The notes below the pieces were generated by a model. The model did not search any database. It saw only the letters and a program-made list of their open reading frames with translations, and was not told the origin of the DNA. From positions 1 to 20,450 of the forward strand of contig PMUF01000200.1 of the NCBI GenBank assembly GCA_003167015.1: a stretch of 20,450 bases of DNA, given 5' to 3'. How positions within the stretch are numbered: position 1 is the first letter of the stretch; every line of letters starts with the position of its first letter. Source of the DNA: Chitinophagaceae bacterium (GTDB lineage: Bacteria; Bacteroidota; Bacteroidia; Chitinophagales; Chitinophagaceae). Made by a program: the position numbers and the translations under genes. This document shows, in pieces, positions 1 through 7,782 of the stretch.

Positions 1-710
1 ACTCTGGCATCGCTGTTTGGGATGGTGACCAGGGGGAAGCTGTCGATGACGTCAGTGGACTGGGCGGCGGAACTGGCGAGGAGAATATTGGTGGAGGTGT
101 CGGTGGTCCAGCAGCGTTGCGTTTGATTGGTAGAGTCCTGTGCGTACATCATCCCGTTAGCCACTCCCCAGACCGTCATGAGCTCGGCGTCGTGTTCCCA
201 GGTTTCGTTGTAGTCGTAGCGGTAATAGCGGGTATTGTTGGTGGGGTCATGGGTGCTGGCATAGATGGTCAGGTCGAAAGGCTGTCGCCAGAAAATACTG
301 TCGATCGGCGGGGTGACCTTGCAGGGGACTGGACTGGAAGCGTATTTCTCACCATTAGTTGTTGCGATGGAAATACTGTATTGCTGGGTTGCATCAAGGG
401 TGAGCGGGGCGCTCGCATAGATACTGGTCCCAGCTGTCTCGGTCAGCGGCCAGGTGGCGCCGCCGGAGCCGACAATGGCGATCGTTGCATTCAGCTCCGG
501 AATACCTTGTACAGTTGAATCTCCGAGGTTTCGGGTGCGGTTCAGGTTGAATGTCGTGACGGAGTTCGGACTTGCGTTGATAAAGCCGTCCACGACGAGA
601 TAATGATTGGGGTTGGTGATCGCCGGTGGCGCATAGGCCTGGCGGCAGGTTGTCAGACAGGTTGCCAGGGAGAAAGCGAAGATGGGAATATAGTTATGTC
701 GGTGCGGCAT
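1..710 (-). CDS. DUF4249 family lipoprotein, C-terminus cut off by window edge
   Basis: The reading frame runs from an ATG at 708-710 on the minus strand to base 1 without a stop, giving about 236 residues of an unfinished protein. It opens with a basic/hydrophobic leader and a Cys at residue 22 (context LTTC, a loose lipobox), followed by HYLVVDGFI near residues 37-45. That start, and the later stretch containing RCWTTDTSTNILLASS, are typical of DUF4249 proteins. These are outer-membrane-associated lipoproteins of Bacteroidota usually encoded just after a TonB-dependent receptor; their exact role is unknown. Here the gene starts only 2 bases after the receptor stop codon, so the two are almost certainly co-transcribed. 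By inference it is an accessory to the receptor. Family assignment is fairly sure; substrate is not. Confidence 0.85.
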   Translation of the reverse strand, partial: MPHRHNYIPIFAFSLATCLTTCRQAYAPPAITNPNHYLVVDGFINASPNSVTTFNLNRTRNLGDSTVQGIPELNATIAIVGSGGATWPLTETAGTSIYASAPLTLDATQQYSISIATTNGEKYASSPVPCKVTPPIDSIFWRQPFDLTIYASTHDPTNNTRYYRYDYNETWEHDAELMTVWGVANGMMYAQDSTNQTQRCWTTDTSTNILLASSAAQSTDVIDSFPLVTIPNSDAR

Positions 711-712
711 AG

Positions 713-3508
713 CTAGAATTTGACCGTATAGGTGACGAATGGGATCTGCGTTCCGAAAATGGAAAGCTGGTACCCTTTTATCGTACCGCTTTCCTGGATA
801 AAGTACACGGAATAGGGGTTCTTCCGGCCTGTCAGGTTGTACACGCCGACGGTCCAGAAGTTATGTGTGGTCTGTTTGACTTTGTGATTGCCGTCTATGA
901 TAAACGAAAGGTCCGTTCTGAAATAGTCGGGTATCCGATATTGGTTCCTTTGGGAATAGTAAAGTCCCGGTGATCCGTCCAGGACGAAGACAGCGAGGGG
1001 AAGGGTAATAGGCCTGCCGGTGCTGTAAACAACATTGGTGGACATGCTATAACGATGGGAGAAGCGATAATTAGCGATGAAATTAACGTTGTTGGGCTTG
1101 TCGAAGCTGGCCGGATACCAGTTACCGTTATTGATTAGCTGACCGGCCAGGGGGTCGTTCTGCCGGAGGAATGTCCGGGAAAAGGTATAGCTCGCCCAGC
1201 CATTCAGTTTGCCTTCCGGCTTGCGCAGGAGGAGTTCGATGCCATATGCCTTACCTTTTGTCTCGAGAACGTCGGTTTCGATATGCGGGTTGAGCAGGAG
1301 GTTTGCGCCGCTCTTGTAGTCCAGATAGTTGTTGATCCATTTGTAGTAGACTTCAATGGAGGTCTCGATCGTATTGGAGGCGAAATTCTGATAATAGCCG
1401 AGGGACACTTGTTTACCCTGCTGTGGTTTGATATGGGAGTCGCTGAGTTTCCAGATATCGGTCGGGGATACCGAAACCGTATTGGACAGCATGTTGATAT
1501 ATTGTGCAGTCGTATTGTAACTGGCTTTTATGGACCCTGTGCCGGATAAGGCATAGCGCGCGGAAACGCGGATTTCGGGCGCCGACCAGGTTTTGATGAT
1601 CTTACCGCTGCCATAGACGCTGGTATCGACGAGAGTGCTAAGCTCTCTGGGCAACCCCGGCGCATAATTATATACGTCATGCGGTCCCAGGTAATTGAAG
1701 ATCGAGTATCGCAGTCCCCCACTGACGGATAGCTTGTTGCTGACGGCATACTGGTCGCCGAGGTAAAGGGCGCTTTCGAGGCCCTGCTCGGGGGAAACGG
1801 AGGAATCCACTACGAGGGACTCTTTTCCCGCGGGGCCATAGCTGCCGGGATGCAATTTGTAGTAGATCGTGCTGAGGCCATAGCTGATCTGGTTCTTATT
1901 GTCCGGCGCAAAGGCGAATTCGGCGCGGAAGTATGTTTGACGGATCTGAAATCCGAGCTTGAAGCCGCTGGTGGAATCCTGGGTATCGGAAATATTGTAT
2001 CGATAGCGGTCGATCCCGGCCGTGAAGAGTGCGTTGGACCGGTTGTTGAAAATGTGTTTCCATTTGATGTTGGCGCTGGCGTTGCTGTATTTGTAGGTGG
2101 TATCGTTGTCGAGCTGGAATTGGTCAGTGCTATAATATCCCATGATATTGAGGGTATTCTTATCGTCGATCTTGTGGGTGATGCGAAGGTTGCCGTCATA
2201 AAAATTCGCGCTGCTGTTGCTGTAGCCACTGCTTGCCGGGAGGTTGTTCAGCAGCCAGTCCGAGTAGGTCGTGCGGAAACCGGCAACGAGGGTTGTCTTA
2301 TCCTTTTGCAGGGGGCCTTCGATGCTCAGCTTGCTGGTCAGAGGACCGATGCCGGCGACGCCTGACCATTTTTTCGTATTGCCGTCGGGCATGGATACAT
2401 CCAGGATGGAGGAAAGCCGGTCGCCATATTTTTCAGGGATGGCGCTTTTGTATAGCTCTATGCCTTTGACGACATCGGGATTGAAGGAAGAGAAAAAGCC
2501 GAAGAGGTGGGTAGGGTTATAGATCGTCGCGCCATCAAAAAGGATCAGGTTCTGGTCGGTGGAGCCGCCCCGGACGTTAATGCCGTTACTGGCTTCTCCC
2601 ACGGAAGTGACACCGGGTAAGGCCAGTACAACCTTCAGAATATCGGCCTCACCGAAGACTACCGGCACTTGTTTGATCATGGCGATATTGAGACGGCTGA
2701 CACCCATCTGTACGCTTTTGGTATTGGAAGTCTTCTCCGCGGAAACGATGACGGCCTTCAGCGTACCCACGGCAGTCTGCATATCGACATTGAGCCGTCC
2801 ATCCGAATAGAGCATTACCTGCCGCCGGGTGTCTTTCATGCCTGCATCGCTGATCTTAATCACATGTCTGCCTTTCGGGAGGGTCAGGGAGTAGAAGCCG
2901 GCCTGATCTGTCAGAACTGCTATAGCCATCGTGTCGGCGAGAACGGATGCCCCGACGATCGCCTCGCCGGTCTTATCATCTTTTATATAGCCGGCAATGG
3001 TGGCTTTGCCCTGGCCAGGCCTGACTGTCTTATTACCGATCTCGAAGAGGCGGTTCTCTGCCAGCAACTGTTTCAGCCTGGTTTTCTCCGGAGGTTCCTG
3101 GTCTTCGGTGAGATCAGCCGGGTGGTTATCGGAAGAAGGGGAACCTGCGCCGCCCAGGCTGGCCGGAAGAGTGGTTACGATGGTAAGGCGCCGGGTGATG
3201 AAGACGCGTCCGATCGAATCAATGGCATAATGAAAATCGGTATTCTGAAAGAGCTGGTCAAGGATTTCCGGAACGGTTGCCTGATTAAGCGTCATATCGA
3301 TCAACAGGCTGTCCACATCGGCAGGATCGTAATAGAAATGATAGCCTGTAGCCGATTCCAGGCGGGCAGCTAACCGGGAGAAGGAGTATCTTTCGAAATT
3401 GCCGGTGATCTTTTTCTGATCAGCCCCTTTGACCTGCCCCTGCAATTGCAGGCAAGAAAATGGGAGCAACCCGTACAGCAGGAAATATATGGTGCGGTAC
3501 GTGATCAC
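713..3508 (-). CDS. TonB-dependent receptor with STN and carboxypeptidase-like regulatory domains
   Basis: This is a 931-residue outer-membrane active transporter. Visible in order: a signal peptide (1 to about 25), an STN/secretin-TonB short N-terminal domain (about 38-107), a CarboxypepD_reg-like beta-sandwich (about 168-243, with AGFYSLTLPKG), the plug (about 275-375, with NVRGG at 311-315), then a beta-barrel ending in the aromatic sequence YTVKF. The start is GTG at 3506-3508; an in-frame TAA lies two codons upstream, so no longer start is possible. The GTG overlaps the stop of the upstream gene in a GTGA arrangement, which suggests translational coupling. DUF4249 follows 2 bases later. 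In FecA-type receptors an STN domain can signal to an anti-sigma factor, but no sigma/anti-sigma pair is in the window. The transported substrate cannot be told. Confidence 0.93.
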   Translation of the reverse strand: MITYRTIYFLLYGLLPFSCLQLQGQVKGADQKKITGNFERYSFSRLAARLESATGYHFYYDPADVDSLLIDMTLNQATVPEILDQLFQNTDFHYAIDSIGRVFITRRLTIVTTLPASLGGAGSPSSDNHPADLTEDQEPPEKTRLKQLLAENRLFEIGNKTVRPGQGKATIAGYIKDDKTGEAIVGASVLADTMAIAVLTDQAGFYSLTLPKGRHVIKISDAGMKDTRRQVMLYSDGRLNVDMQTAVGTLKAVIVSAEKTSNTKSVQMGVSRLNIAMIKQVPVVFGEADILKVVLALPGVTSVGEASNGINVRGGSTDQNLILFDGATIYNPTHLFGFFSSFNPDVVKGIELYKSAIPEKYGDRLSSILDVSMPDGNTKKWSGVAGIGPLTSKLSIEGPLQKDKTTLVAGFRTTYSDWLLNNLPASSGYSNSSANFYDGNLRITHKIDDKNTLNIMGYYSTDQFQLDNDTTYKYSNASANIKWKHIFNNRSNALFTAGIDRYRYNISDTQDSTSGFKLGFQIRQTYFRAEFAFAPDNKNQISYGLSTIYYKLHPGSYGPAGKESLVVDSSVSPEQGLESALYLGDQYAVSNKLSVSGGLRYSIFNYLGPHDVYNYAPGLPRELSTLVDTSVYGSGKIIKTWSAPEIRVSARYALSGTGSIKASYNTTAQYINMLSNTVSVSPTDIWKLSDSHIKPQQGKQVSLGYYQNFASNTIETSIEVYYKWINNYLDYKSGANLLLNPHIETDVLETKGKAYGIELLLRKPEGKLNGWASYTFSRTFLRQNDPLAGQLINNGNWYPASFDKPNNVNFIANYRFSHRYSMSTNVVYSTGRPITLPLAVFVLDGSPGLYYSQRNQYRIPDYFRTDLSFIIDGNHKVKQTTHNFWTVGVYNLTGRKNPYSVYFIQESGTIKGYQLSIFGTQIPFVTYTVKF

Positions 3509-4281
3509 TGTTTAATTTCGTGGTAATAAATTGTCGTTTGGATGAGCGAATTTTCAAAGTGTTGCCGTTTGAATGACAGCTTGTTTTTCCGGATGAATTT
3601 TTTTAGCGGGTCTTTTTTGTCTTTCAATACTGCCATCAGCTCGTTCTCATTGTGGATGCTGTAGGCATTGTCATCGATGAGAAGGAAATACCGGTCAATC
3701 CGGACATATTTGGGTTGCTCTTCCTGGGTGGAAGGGAAGATGAGCATTTTTTTCCGCCGGGCCAGCAAGGCAATACGTGGTGTGGCATACAATTCTTCGT
3801 AGAACCCTGTCTCCGGGAGGTTGGGGGCAGCGGCTGGCGGGGCGGGGGCGACATAGCGGAAATGATAACCGCCGATGGAGAAAGAGGTGATCTTTTCAGG
3901 GACCAGGCTGATCAAGGCGTCGCCGGCAAAATTATGGATGATGAGCTCATCGGACACCAGGTTGTATTCCATGGCTATTTCAGGGTAGAGGATGCCGTCG
4001 TAGGTGAGTGATCCTGTTTGTAAACTATCCCATTCAAAGAACGGGAATCCTTTTGCGTATATCCCGTTGCGAATGTATTCGCGTCCATTGAATAAGCGGC
4101 TGTCGGGGTCGATCCTGGTCCTAACATAGCCTTCGGGGAGACTGGCGGGTGATTGGCGGAGACTGGCGGATAATTGGCGGACTGAAGAATCCGACGACTG
4201 CTGGGCATTAGCCAGGAATGAAAACAAAAGCCATTTCAAAAGCAGCCAGCAATGGCGTAAGGATTGCCTTTCGAAACTCAT
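3505..4281 (-). CDS. Exported protein of unknown function, first gene of the receptor operon
   Basis: I do not recognise a named family. The protein is about 258 residues from the ATG at 4279-4281: a signal peptide (MSFERQ..., with WLLLKWLLFSFLANA then QQ), a low-complexity Ser/Gln stretch, and a soluble part rich in Tyr, Phe and Ile with a basic C-terminus (KKFIRKNKLSFKRQ). Longer in-frame starts exist (ATG 4291-4293, GTG 4306-4308). I prefer 4281 because it puts the signal peptide at the true N-terminus and because the likely -7 box (4309-4316) would place transcription initiation at about 4302, downstream of the GTG. The stop overlaps the receptor start by 4 bases, so the protein probably works with the receptor in the periplasm or at the outer membrane. 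Its function is inferred from context only. Confidence 0.75.
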   Translation of the reverse strand: MSFERQSLRHCWLLLKWLLFSFLANAQQSSDSSVRQLSASLRQSPASLPEGYVRTRIDPDSRLFNGREYIRNGIYAKGFPFFEWDSLQTGSLTYDGILYPEIAMEYNLVSDELIIHNFAGDALISLVPEKITSFSIGGYHFRYVAPAPPAAAPNLPETGFYEELYATPRIALLARRKKMLIFPSTQEEQPKYVRIDRYFLLIDDNAYSIHNENELMAVLKDKKDPLKKFIRKNKLSFKRQHFENSLIQTTIYYHEIKQ

Positions 4282-4292
4282 AAGGTCAAGCA

Positions 4293-4311
4293 TTAGTGTG
4301 GAGCACACTAA
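4293..4311. promoter_or_regulatory. Operator-like inverted repeat at the receptor operon promoter
   Basis: TTAGTGTGGAGCACACTAA is a perfect inverted repeat with 8-bp arms around a GAG spacer. It overlaps a minus-strand -7-like box (TATATTTA, 4316-4309; Bacteroidota consensus TAnnTTTG) and the expected transcription start at about 4302. A dyad of this size over the start site is what a dimeric repressor would bind. No regulator gene lies beside it, and no clear -33 box is visible. Confidence 0.5.
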
Positions 4312-4354
4312 ATATAAAGAAAAGGGTGGGGGTAAAAAAATAATTTAATCCCTT

Positions 4355-4876
4355 CTATTCCTTCAAAAAATACGCCCGTAATTCTCCAGCGTCTTCCGGT
4401 TTCATTTTACCGCCCAGAATAAGACGCAGCTGGCGTCTGCGGAGGGCGCCGTCATACAAGCGTTTTTCTTCTTCTGTTTCGGCGATGAGTTCGGGCACCG
4501 GCCGGGGGCGGCGATTGGGATCGAGTGCGACGAAGGTATAATAGGCCTCGTTGCTCTTGTATTTGTATTGCTGGGTATGGTCTTCTCCCCAGACTTTCAT
4601 GTGCACTTCTATGGACGTGTTGAAGGCGCGGCTGGCCTTGGCTTCGATGTGGACGACATTGCCGAGCTTGATGGGGTTCTCGAAGGAGATGTTGTCGACG
4701 GAGGCGGTGACGACGGGAGCATTGCAGTGTTTGCCGGCGGCGAGGGCTGCGGCGATGTCCATCCAGTACATCAGGCGGCCGCCCATCAGGTTACCGAATA
4801 CGTTGGTGTCATTCGGCAGGACCAATTCGGTCATGATAATGAGGGATTCTTTGGCCGTCTTTGCTTTGGGTGTCAT
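4355..4876 (-). CDS. Acyl-CoA thioesterase, hotdog fold (YciA/ACOT-like)
   Basis: This 173-residue protein has the single-hotdog length and motif of cytosolic acyl-CoA thioesterases, which hydrolyse acyl-CoA to free CoA and a carboxylate. The block NVFGNLMGGRLMYWMD (residues 25-40) is the family signature: Asp40 sits at the position of the catalytic Asp of YciA-type enzymes, at the start of the central helix. A second conserved strand is ASVDNISFENPIKLG. The C-terminal tail (EEEKRLYDGALRRRQ) is charged. The gene has a perfect -7 box 20 bases upstream, so it is probably transcribed on its own even though the epimerase precedes it on the same strand with a 67-base gap. Chain-length preference cannot be judged. 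No signal peptide is seen. Confidence 0.9.
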   Translation of the reverse strand: MTPKAKTAKESLIIMTELVLPNDTNVFGNLMGGRLMYWMDIAAALAAGKHCNAPVVTASVDNISFENPIKLGNVVHIEAKASRAFNTSIEVHMKVWGEDHTQQYKYKSNEAYYTFVALDPNRRPRPVPELIAETEEEKRLYDGALRRRQLRLILGGKMKPEDAGELRAYFLKE

Positions 4877-4896
4877 GCTGCGGGCTGATTTGGGTG

Positions 4897-4904
4897 CAAA
4901 TATA
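4897..4904 (-). promoter_or_regulatory. -7 promoter box of the thioesterase gene
   Basis: The minus strand reads TATATTTG, an exact match to the Bacteroidota -7 consensus TAnnTTTG. It predicts initiation near 4890 and a leader of about 14 bases before the ATG at 4876. No convincing -33 TTTG is seen at the usual spacing. Confidence 0.5.
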
Positions 4905-4943
4905 GCGGATAACGGCGAACTTTAGCTGGCGAGAGGTGTGGGC

Positions 4944-6041
4944 TCAGACGGTGACTTTTTCGCAATGTTGGAGGAAAGCGTCGTCTGCATCGGCGCCGAG
5001 GCCGGGTGTGTCGGGGATGTCCAGGAAATAGCCGCGGTACCGGACGCCACCGGTGACGGGATCTTCCTTGTGTCCCAGCATACAGGTGTCCATATCATAG
5101 AAAATGATATTGTCATGGGCGAGGGCGAAGTGGGCGAAGGCGGTGAGGGCTACGCGGCTTTCCAGCATGCCGCCCATCATGCAGGGGATATTGTTGTTTT
5201 CACATACGTCATTAATGCGGGTGGCCTCGAGGATGCCGCCGGACTTGGCGAATTTGATATTGACGTAGTCGCAGGCGTTGGCGGCGATGAGGCGGCGGGC
5301 GTCGTGGTGGGAGAATACGCTCTCGTCTGCCATGACTGGTATAGGGACGCTGCGGCGTAACTCCGGAAGCCGGTCGTCGTGCCAATGCCGCATCGGCTGC
5401 TCGCAGAACTGGATATCGAGTGGGGCCATGGCCTGTAGGGCATCGCGGGCGGTCCCGAAGTCCCACCCCTGGTTGGCGTCTATCCGAAGTCCGATCTCAG
5501 GTCCCACGGCGGCGCGGATCTGCCGGACGCGCTGCACGTCTTCCGGGCCGTTTTTTCCCAGCTTAATCTTGATGATACGGACGCCATCTGCCTTGAAGCG
5601 GACAGCGGTCTGCGCCATTTCTTCCGGCGTACCGATACCGATGGTGAGGTCGGTCTCTATTTCCTTCTTTTTGCCACCCAGGTACCGATATAACGGTTGC
5701 CCTGCGGCTTTGGCGGCGAGGTCGTGCAGGGCTATGTCGAAGGCGCTCTTGATGGTGGCATTGAAGGCGGTGAAGTCATGGAGGTCCTGCATGCGGGCCT
5801 CTGTTTGAAGGGCGTCTTTTCCTTTCCAGACCGCGGCGAAGTCTTTGGCCATTTCGAAGCAGGTCGCCTGGGTCTCGCCGACGATCATAGGGAAGGCCGA
5901 ACATTCACCCACTCCATAGTAACCGGCGTCGGTATGGATGCGGATGAGCGTGTTCTGGGCGCTGCTCATGGTCCCGGTCGCGATGGTGAACGGATGCATG
6001 GGGATGCTGAACTTGTAGATATCGGTTCGGATAATTTTCAT
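4944..6041 (-). CDS. Dipeptide epimerase (enolase superfamily, MLE subgroup)
   Basis: A 365-residue enolase-superfamily enzyme that should epimerise the alpha carbon of the second residue of a dipeptide; L-Ala-D/L-Glu is the classic substrate from murein recycling. All expected residues are present: KIK (K158, K160), metal ligands D188 (RIDAN), E214 (EQP) and D239 (ADES), the second base K263 (NIK), and the DxD pair D316/D318 (YDMDT), which marks dipeptide epimerases and binds the substrate amino group. Spacing matches the Bacillus L-Ala-D/L-Glu epimerase closely. The frame stays open upstream to 6128, but the ATG at 6039-6041 (MKIIRTDIYKF) is the natural start and leaves a 19-base gap to the deacylase, so the two are likely one operon. 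Exact dipeptide specificity is not determined. Confidence 0.9.
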   Translation of the reverse strand: MKIIRTDIYKFSIPMHPFTIATGTMSSAQNTLIRIHTDAGYYGVGECSAFPMIVGETQATCFEMAKDFAAVWKGKDALQTEARMQDLHDFTAFNATIKSAFDIALHDLAAKAAGQPLYRYLGGKKKEIETDLTIGIGTPEEMAQTAVRFKADGVRIIKIKLGKNGPEDVQRVRQIRAAVGPEIGLRIDANQGWDFGTARDALQAMAPLDIQFCEQPMRHWHDDRLPELRRSVPIPVMADESVFSHHDARRLIAANACDYVNIKFAKSGGILEATRINDVCENNNIPCMMGGMLESRVALTAFAHFALAHDNIIFYDMDTCMLGHKEDPVTGGVRYRGYFLDIPDTPGLGADADDAFLQHCEKVTV

Positions 6042-6060
6042 TTTTGCTTCTGTTGTACGT

Positions 6061-7737
6061 TTACTGGTCACCTTTATAACCCTGGCCATAGACGACCCTT
6101 CCCGGTGTAGCGCCTGTATGCTGTCCATCCCTGAGCACTTCGGTCCCGTTGACGAAGACGTTTTTCACGCCGGTAGCCAGCTGATGAGGCTTCTCGTAGG
6201 TGCTGTTCGCGCGGACGGTTGCCGGGTCGAAGACGACAATGTCGGCATAATTGCCGGCGCGAAGTTCGCCTCTTTTTTTCAAATGGAGAAGGCCGGCCGG
6301 CATGCCGGTGAGTTTGTGGATGGCCTCTTCGAGGGAAAGGAGCTTTTCATCCCGGACATAAGTGCCGAGCAGGCGGGCGAAGTTGCCATAGGCGCGGGGG
6401 TGGCAGCTGCTTTTCAGAAATACGCCTTCGGGGGCCATGCTGGCTTCATCCGAACCGAAAGTCATATAGGGAAGCCGAACCTCCTTTTGTACATTTTCTT
6501 CGCTCATCAGAAAATAGATGACCTCGACGCGTGAATGGTCCCGGATGACGAGGTCGATGACGGTTTCTTCGGGCGAGGTATGCCGCATTTTGGCGATCTC
6601 GGTGAGCCGCTTGCCGGTCAGGTATTTGAGGGAATCCTGTTTAAACCCGGTGCAGATGATGTTGTCGGGGCCTGCGCCGAGGTAGAGGTTCTCCCAGGTA
6701 CCGGAGGGCGTATCCATTTCCGCGATCACCTTTTTTCGGATAGCGGGGTTTTTCAATCTTTCGATCCATTTGTCGAGGCCACCTTCTTGTACGTCGGTGG
6801 GCATGGAGGCGTCGAAGCCGGTGGCGCCTGCGGTGTAGGTATACATACAGGCTGAGATATTCAGCCCGGCGTGTCTGGCGCTGTCGATCTTCACGATGAG
6901 GGGATCCATTTTGTTCCAGTTGCTTTTGCCGGCGGCCTTCAAATGATAGAAGACGGCGGGGATGCCAGCTTGTTTCGAGATCCGGATCAACTCGTCGGCG
7001 GCCTGCAACAATTGATTGCCTTCGCTGCGTACGTGGGAGATATATACGCCACCGTAAGGCGCGGCTACTTTACAGAGTTCGATCAGCTCCGGAGTCTTTG
7101 CATAGCTGCCGGGTGCATAGATGAGGGCCGAGCCGATGCCCAGGGCACCGTCTTCCATGGCGTGGCGGACGAGCGTCTTCATCTTTTCGAGCTGTGCGGA
7201 ATCGGGGTCTTTGTTGGCGAATCCGAGAAGGTTTTCCCGGACTGTCGCTGCACCGACGAAAGAGGCCACATTGGTGGATACGCCTTTTTTCTGCAGGTAT
7301 TGAAGGTAATCTTTGAGCGTTGTCCAGGCGACGGGATATTTTATATCGCCTTCTTCGCGCTGTTCCATGTTTTTCAAGGTGTCGGTATAGGGGCCTTCGG
7401 AGCTGCCTTCGCCGAAGATCTCGAGGGTGACGCCCTGGCGGATAGCTCCCATGGACCGGCCGTCCTGCAACAGGGAGACCATGGACTGGCTCTGCATATC
7501 TATGAAGCCGGGGCTGACGGCCATTCCTTTGGCGTCGATGTCGCGGGTGGCTTGTGCGCCGGACAGGTCGCCGATGAAAGCTATAGTATCTTTTTGAATG
7601 GCAATATCGCCTTTATAAGCCGGGTCGCCGGCGCCGTCATAGATCAGGCCGTGGCGGATGATGGTGTCGTAGTGGGAGATCTGGCGGCAGGCGGGCAGCA
7701 GGCATAGGCTCAGCCACCAGCAGTTAAATTTTCTCAT
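6061..7737 (-). CDS. N-acyl-D-amino-acid deacylase family amidohydrolase, lipoprotein
   Basis: A 558-residue amidohydrolase-superfamily protein with a lipobox (LPAC, lipidated Cys17), so it acts outside the cytoplasm. It resembles D-aminoacylases, which release D-amino acids from N-acyl-D-amino acids. The N-terminal beta-sandwich motif (residues 25-35), PGFID (76-80), the ISHVRSEG (His235) and YHLKAAG (His265) strands, GSDEA (Asp430) and the C-terminal GNYADIVVFDP are all visible. Compared with Alcaligenes D-aminoacylase, the first HxH is replaced by Gln82-Ser-Gln84, and the metal-binding Cys is replaced by Glu110 (GEG); spacing to the next two histidines is kept. This points to a deviant subclass or altered metal centre. 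The dipeptide epimerase follows 19 bases later, supporting a role in D-amino acid or peptide salvage. True substrate is unknown. Confidence 0.85.
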   Translation of the reverse strand: MRKFNCWWLSLCLLPACRQISHYDTIIRHGLIYDGAGDPAYKGDIAIQKDTIAFIGDLSGAQATRDIDAKGMAVSPGFIDMQSQSMVSLLQDGRSMGAIRQGVTLEIFGEGSSEGPYTDTLKNMEQREEGDIKYPVAWTTLKDYLQYLQKKGVSTNVASFVGAATVRENLLGFANKDPDSAQLEKMKTLVRHAMEDGALGIGSALIYAPGSYAKTPELIELCKVAAPYGGVYISHVRSEGNQLLQAADELIRISKQAGIPAVFYHLKAAGKSNWNKMDPLIVKIDSARHAGLNISACMYTYTAGATGFDASMPTDVQEGGLDKWIERLKNPAIRKKVIAEMDTPSGTWENLYLGAGPDNIICTGFKQDSLKYLTGKRLTEIAKMRHTSPEETVIDLVIRDHSRVEVIYFLMSEENVQKEVRLPYMTFGSDEASMAPEGVFLKSSCHPRAYGNFARLLGTYVRDEKLLSLEEAIHKLTGMPAGLLHLKKRGELRAGNYADIVVFDPATVRANSTYEKPHQLATGVKNVFVNGTEVLRDGQHTGATPGRVVYGQGYKGDQ

Positions 7738-7751
7738 TGACCTAAGTTATA

Positions 7752-7771
7752 TATTTTTGCCGGCAAATTAA
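7752..7771. promoter_or_regulatory. Divergent promoter region with a 12-bp palindrome
   Basis: The 45-base gap between the deacylase and proline dehydrogenase holds TTTGCCGGCAAA (7756-7767), a perfect palindrome. On the plus strand TATTTTTG (7752-7759) matches TAnnTTTG and predicts initiation near 7766, 17 bases before the proline dehydrogenase ATG. On the minus strand TTAATTTG (7771-7764) matches 7 of 8 positions and predicts a start near 7757, about 20 bases before the deacylase ATG. The palindrome partly arises because the two boxes face each other. Either promoter may exclude the other; a bound regulator is also possible. Confidence 0.4.
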
Positions 7772-7782
7772 GGTCTGAGCAT

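Noticed and set aside
2669..3373. 234-codon plus-strand open frame opposite the TonB receptor
   Set aside because: It is antisense to the plug, regulatory and STN domains of the receptor; no independent support.
6042..6128. N-terminal extension of the dipeptide epimerase
   Set aside because: The extra 29 residues would overlap the deacylase gene and precede the canonical beta-strand start MKIIRTDIYKF.
6871..7707. 278-codon plus-strand open frame opposite the deacylase gene
   Set aside because: It is antisense to a clear amidohydrolase and shows no motif or promoter of its own.
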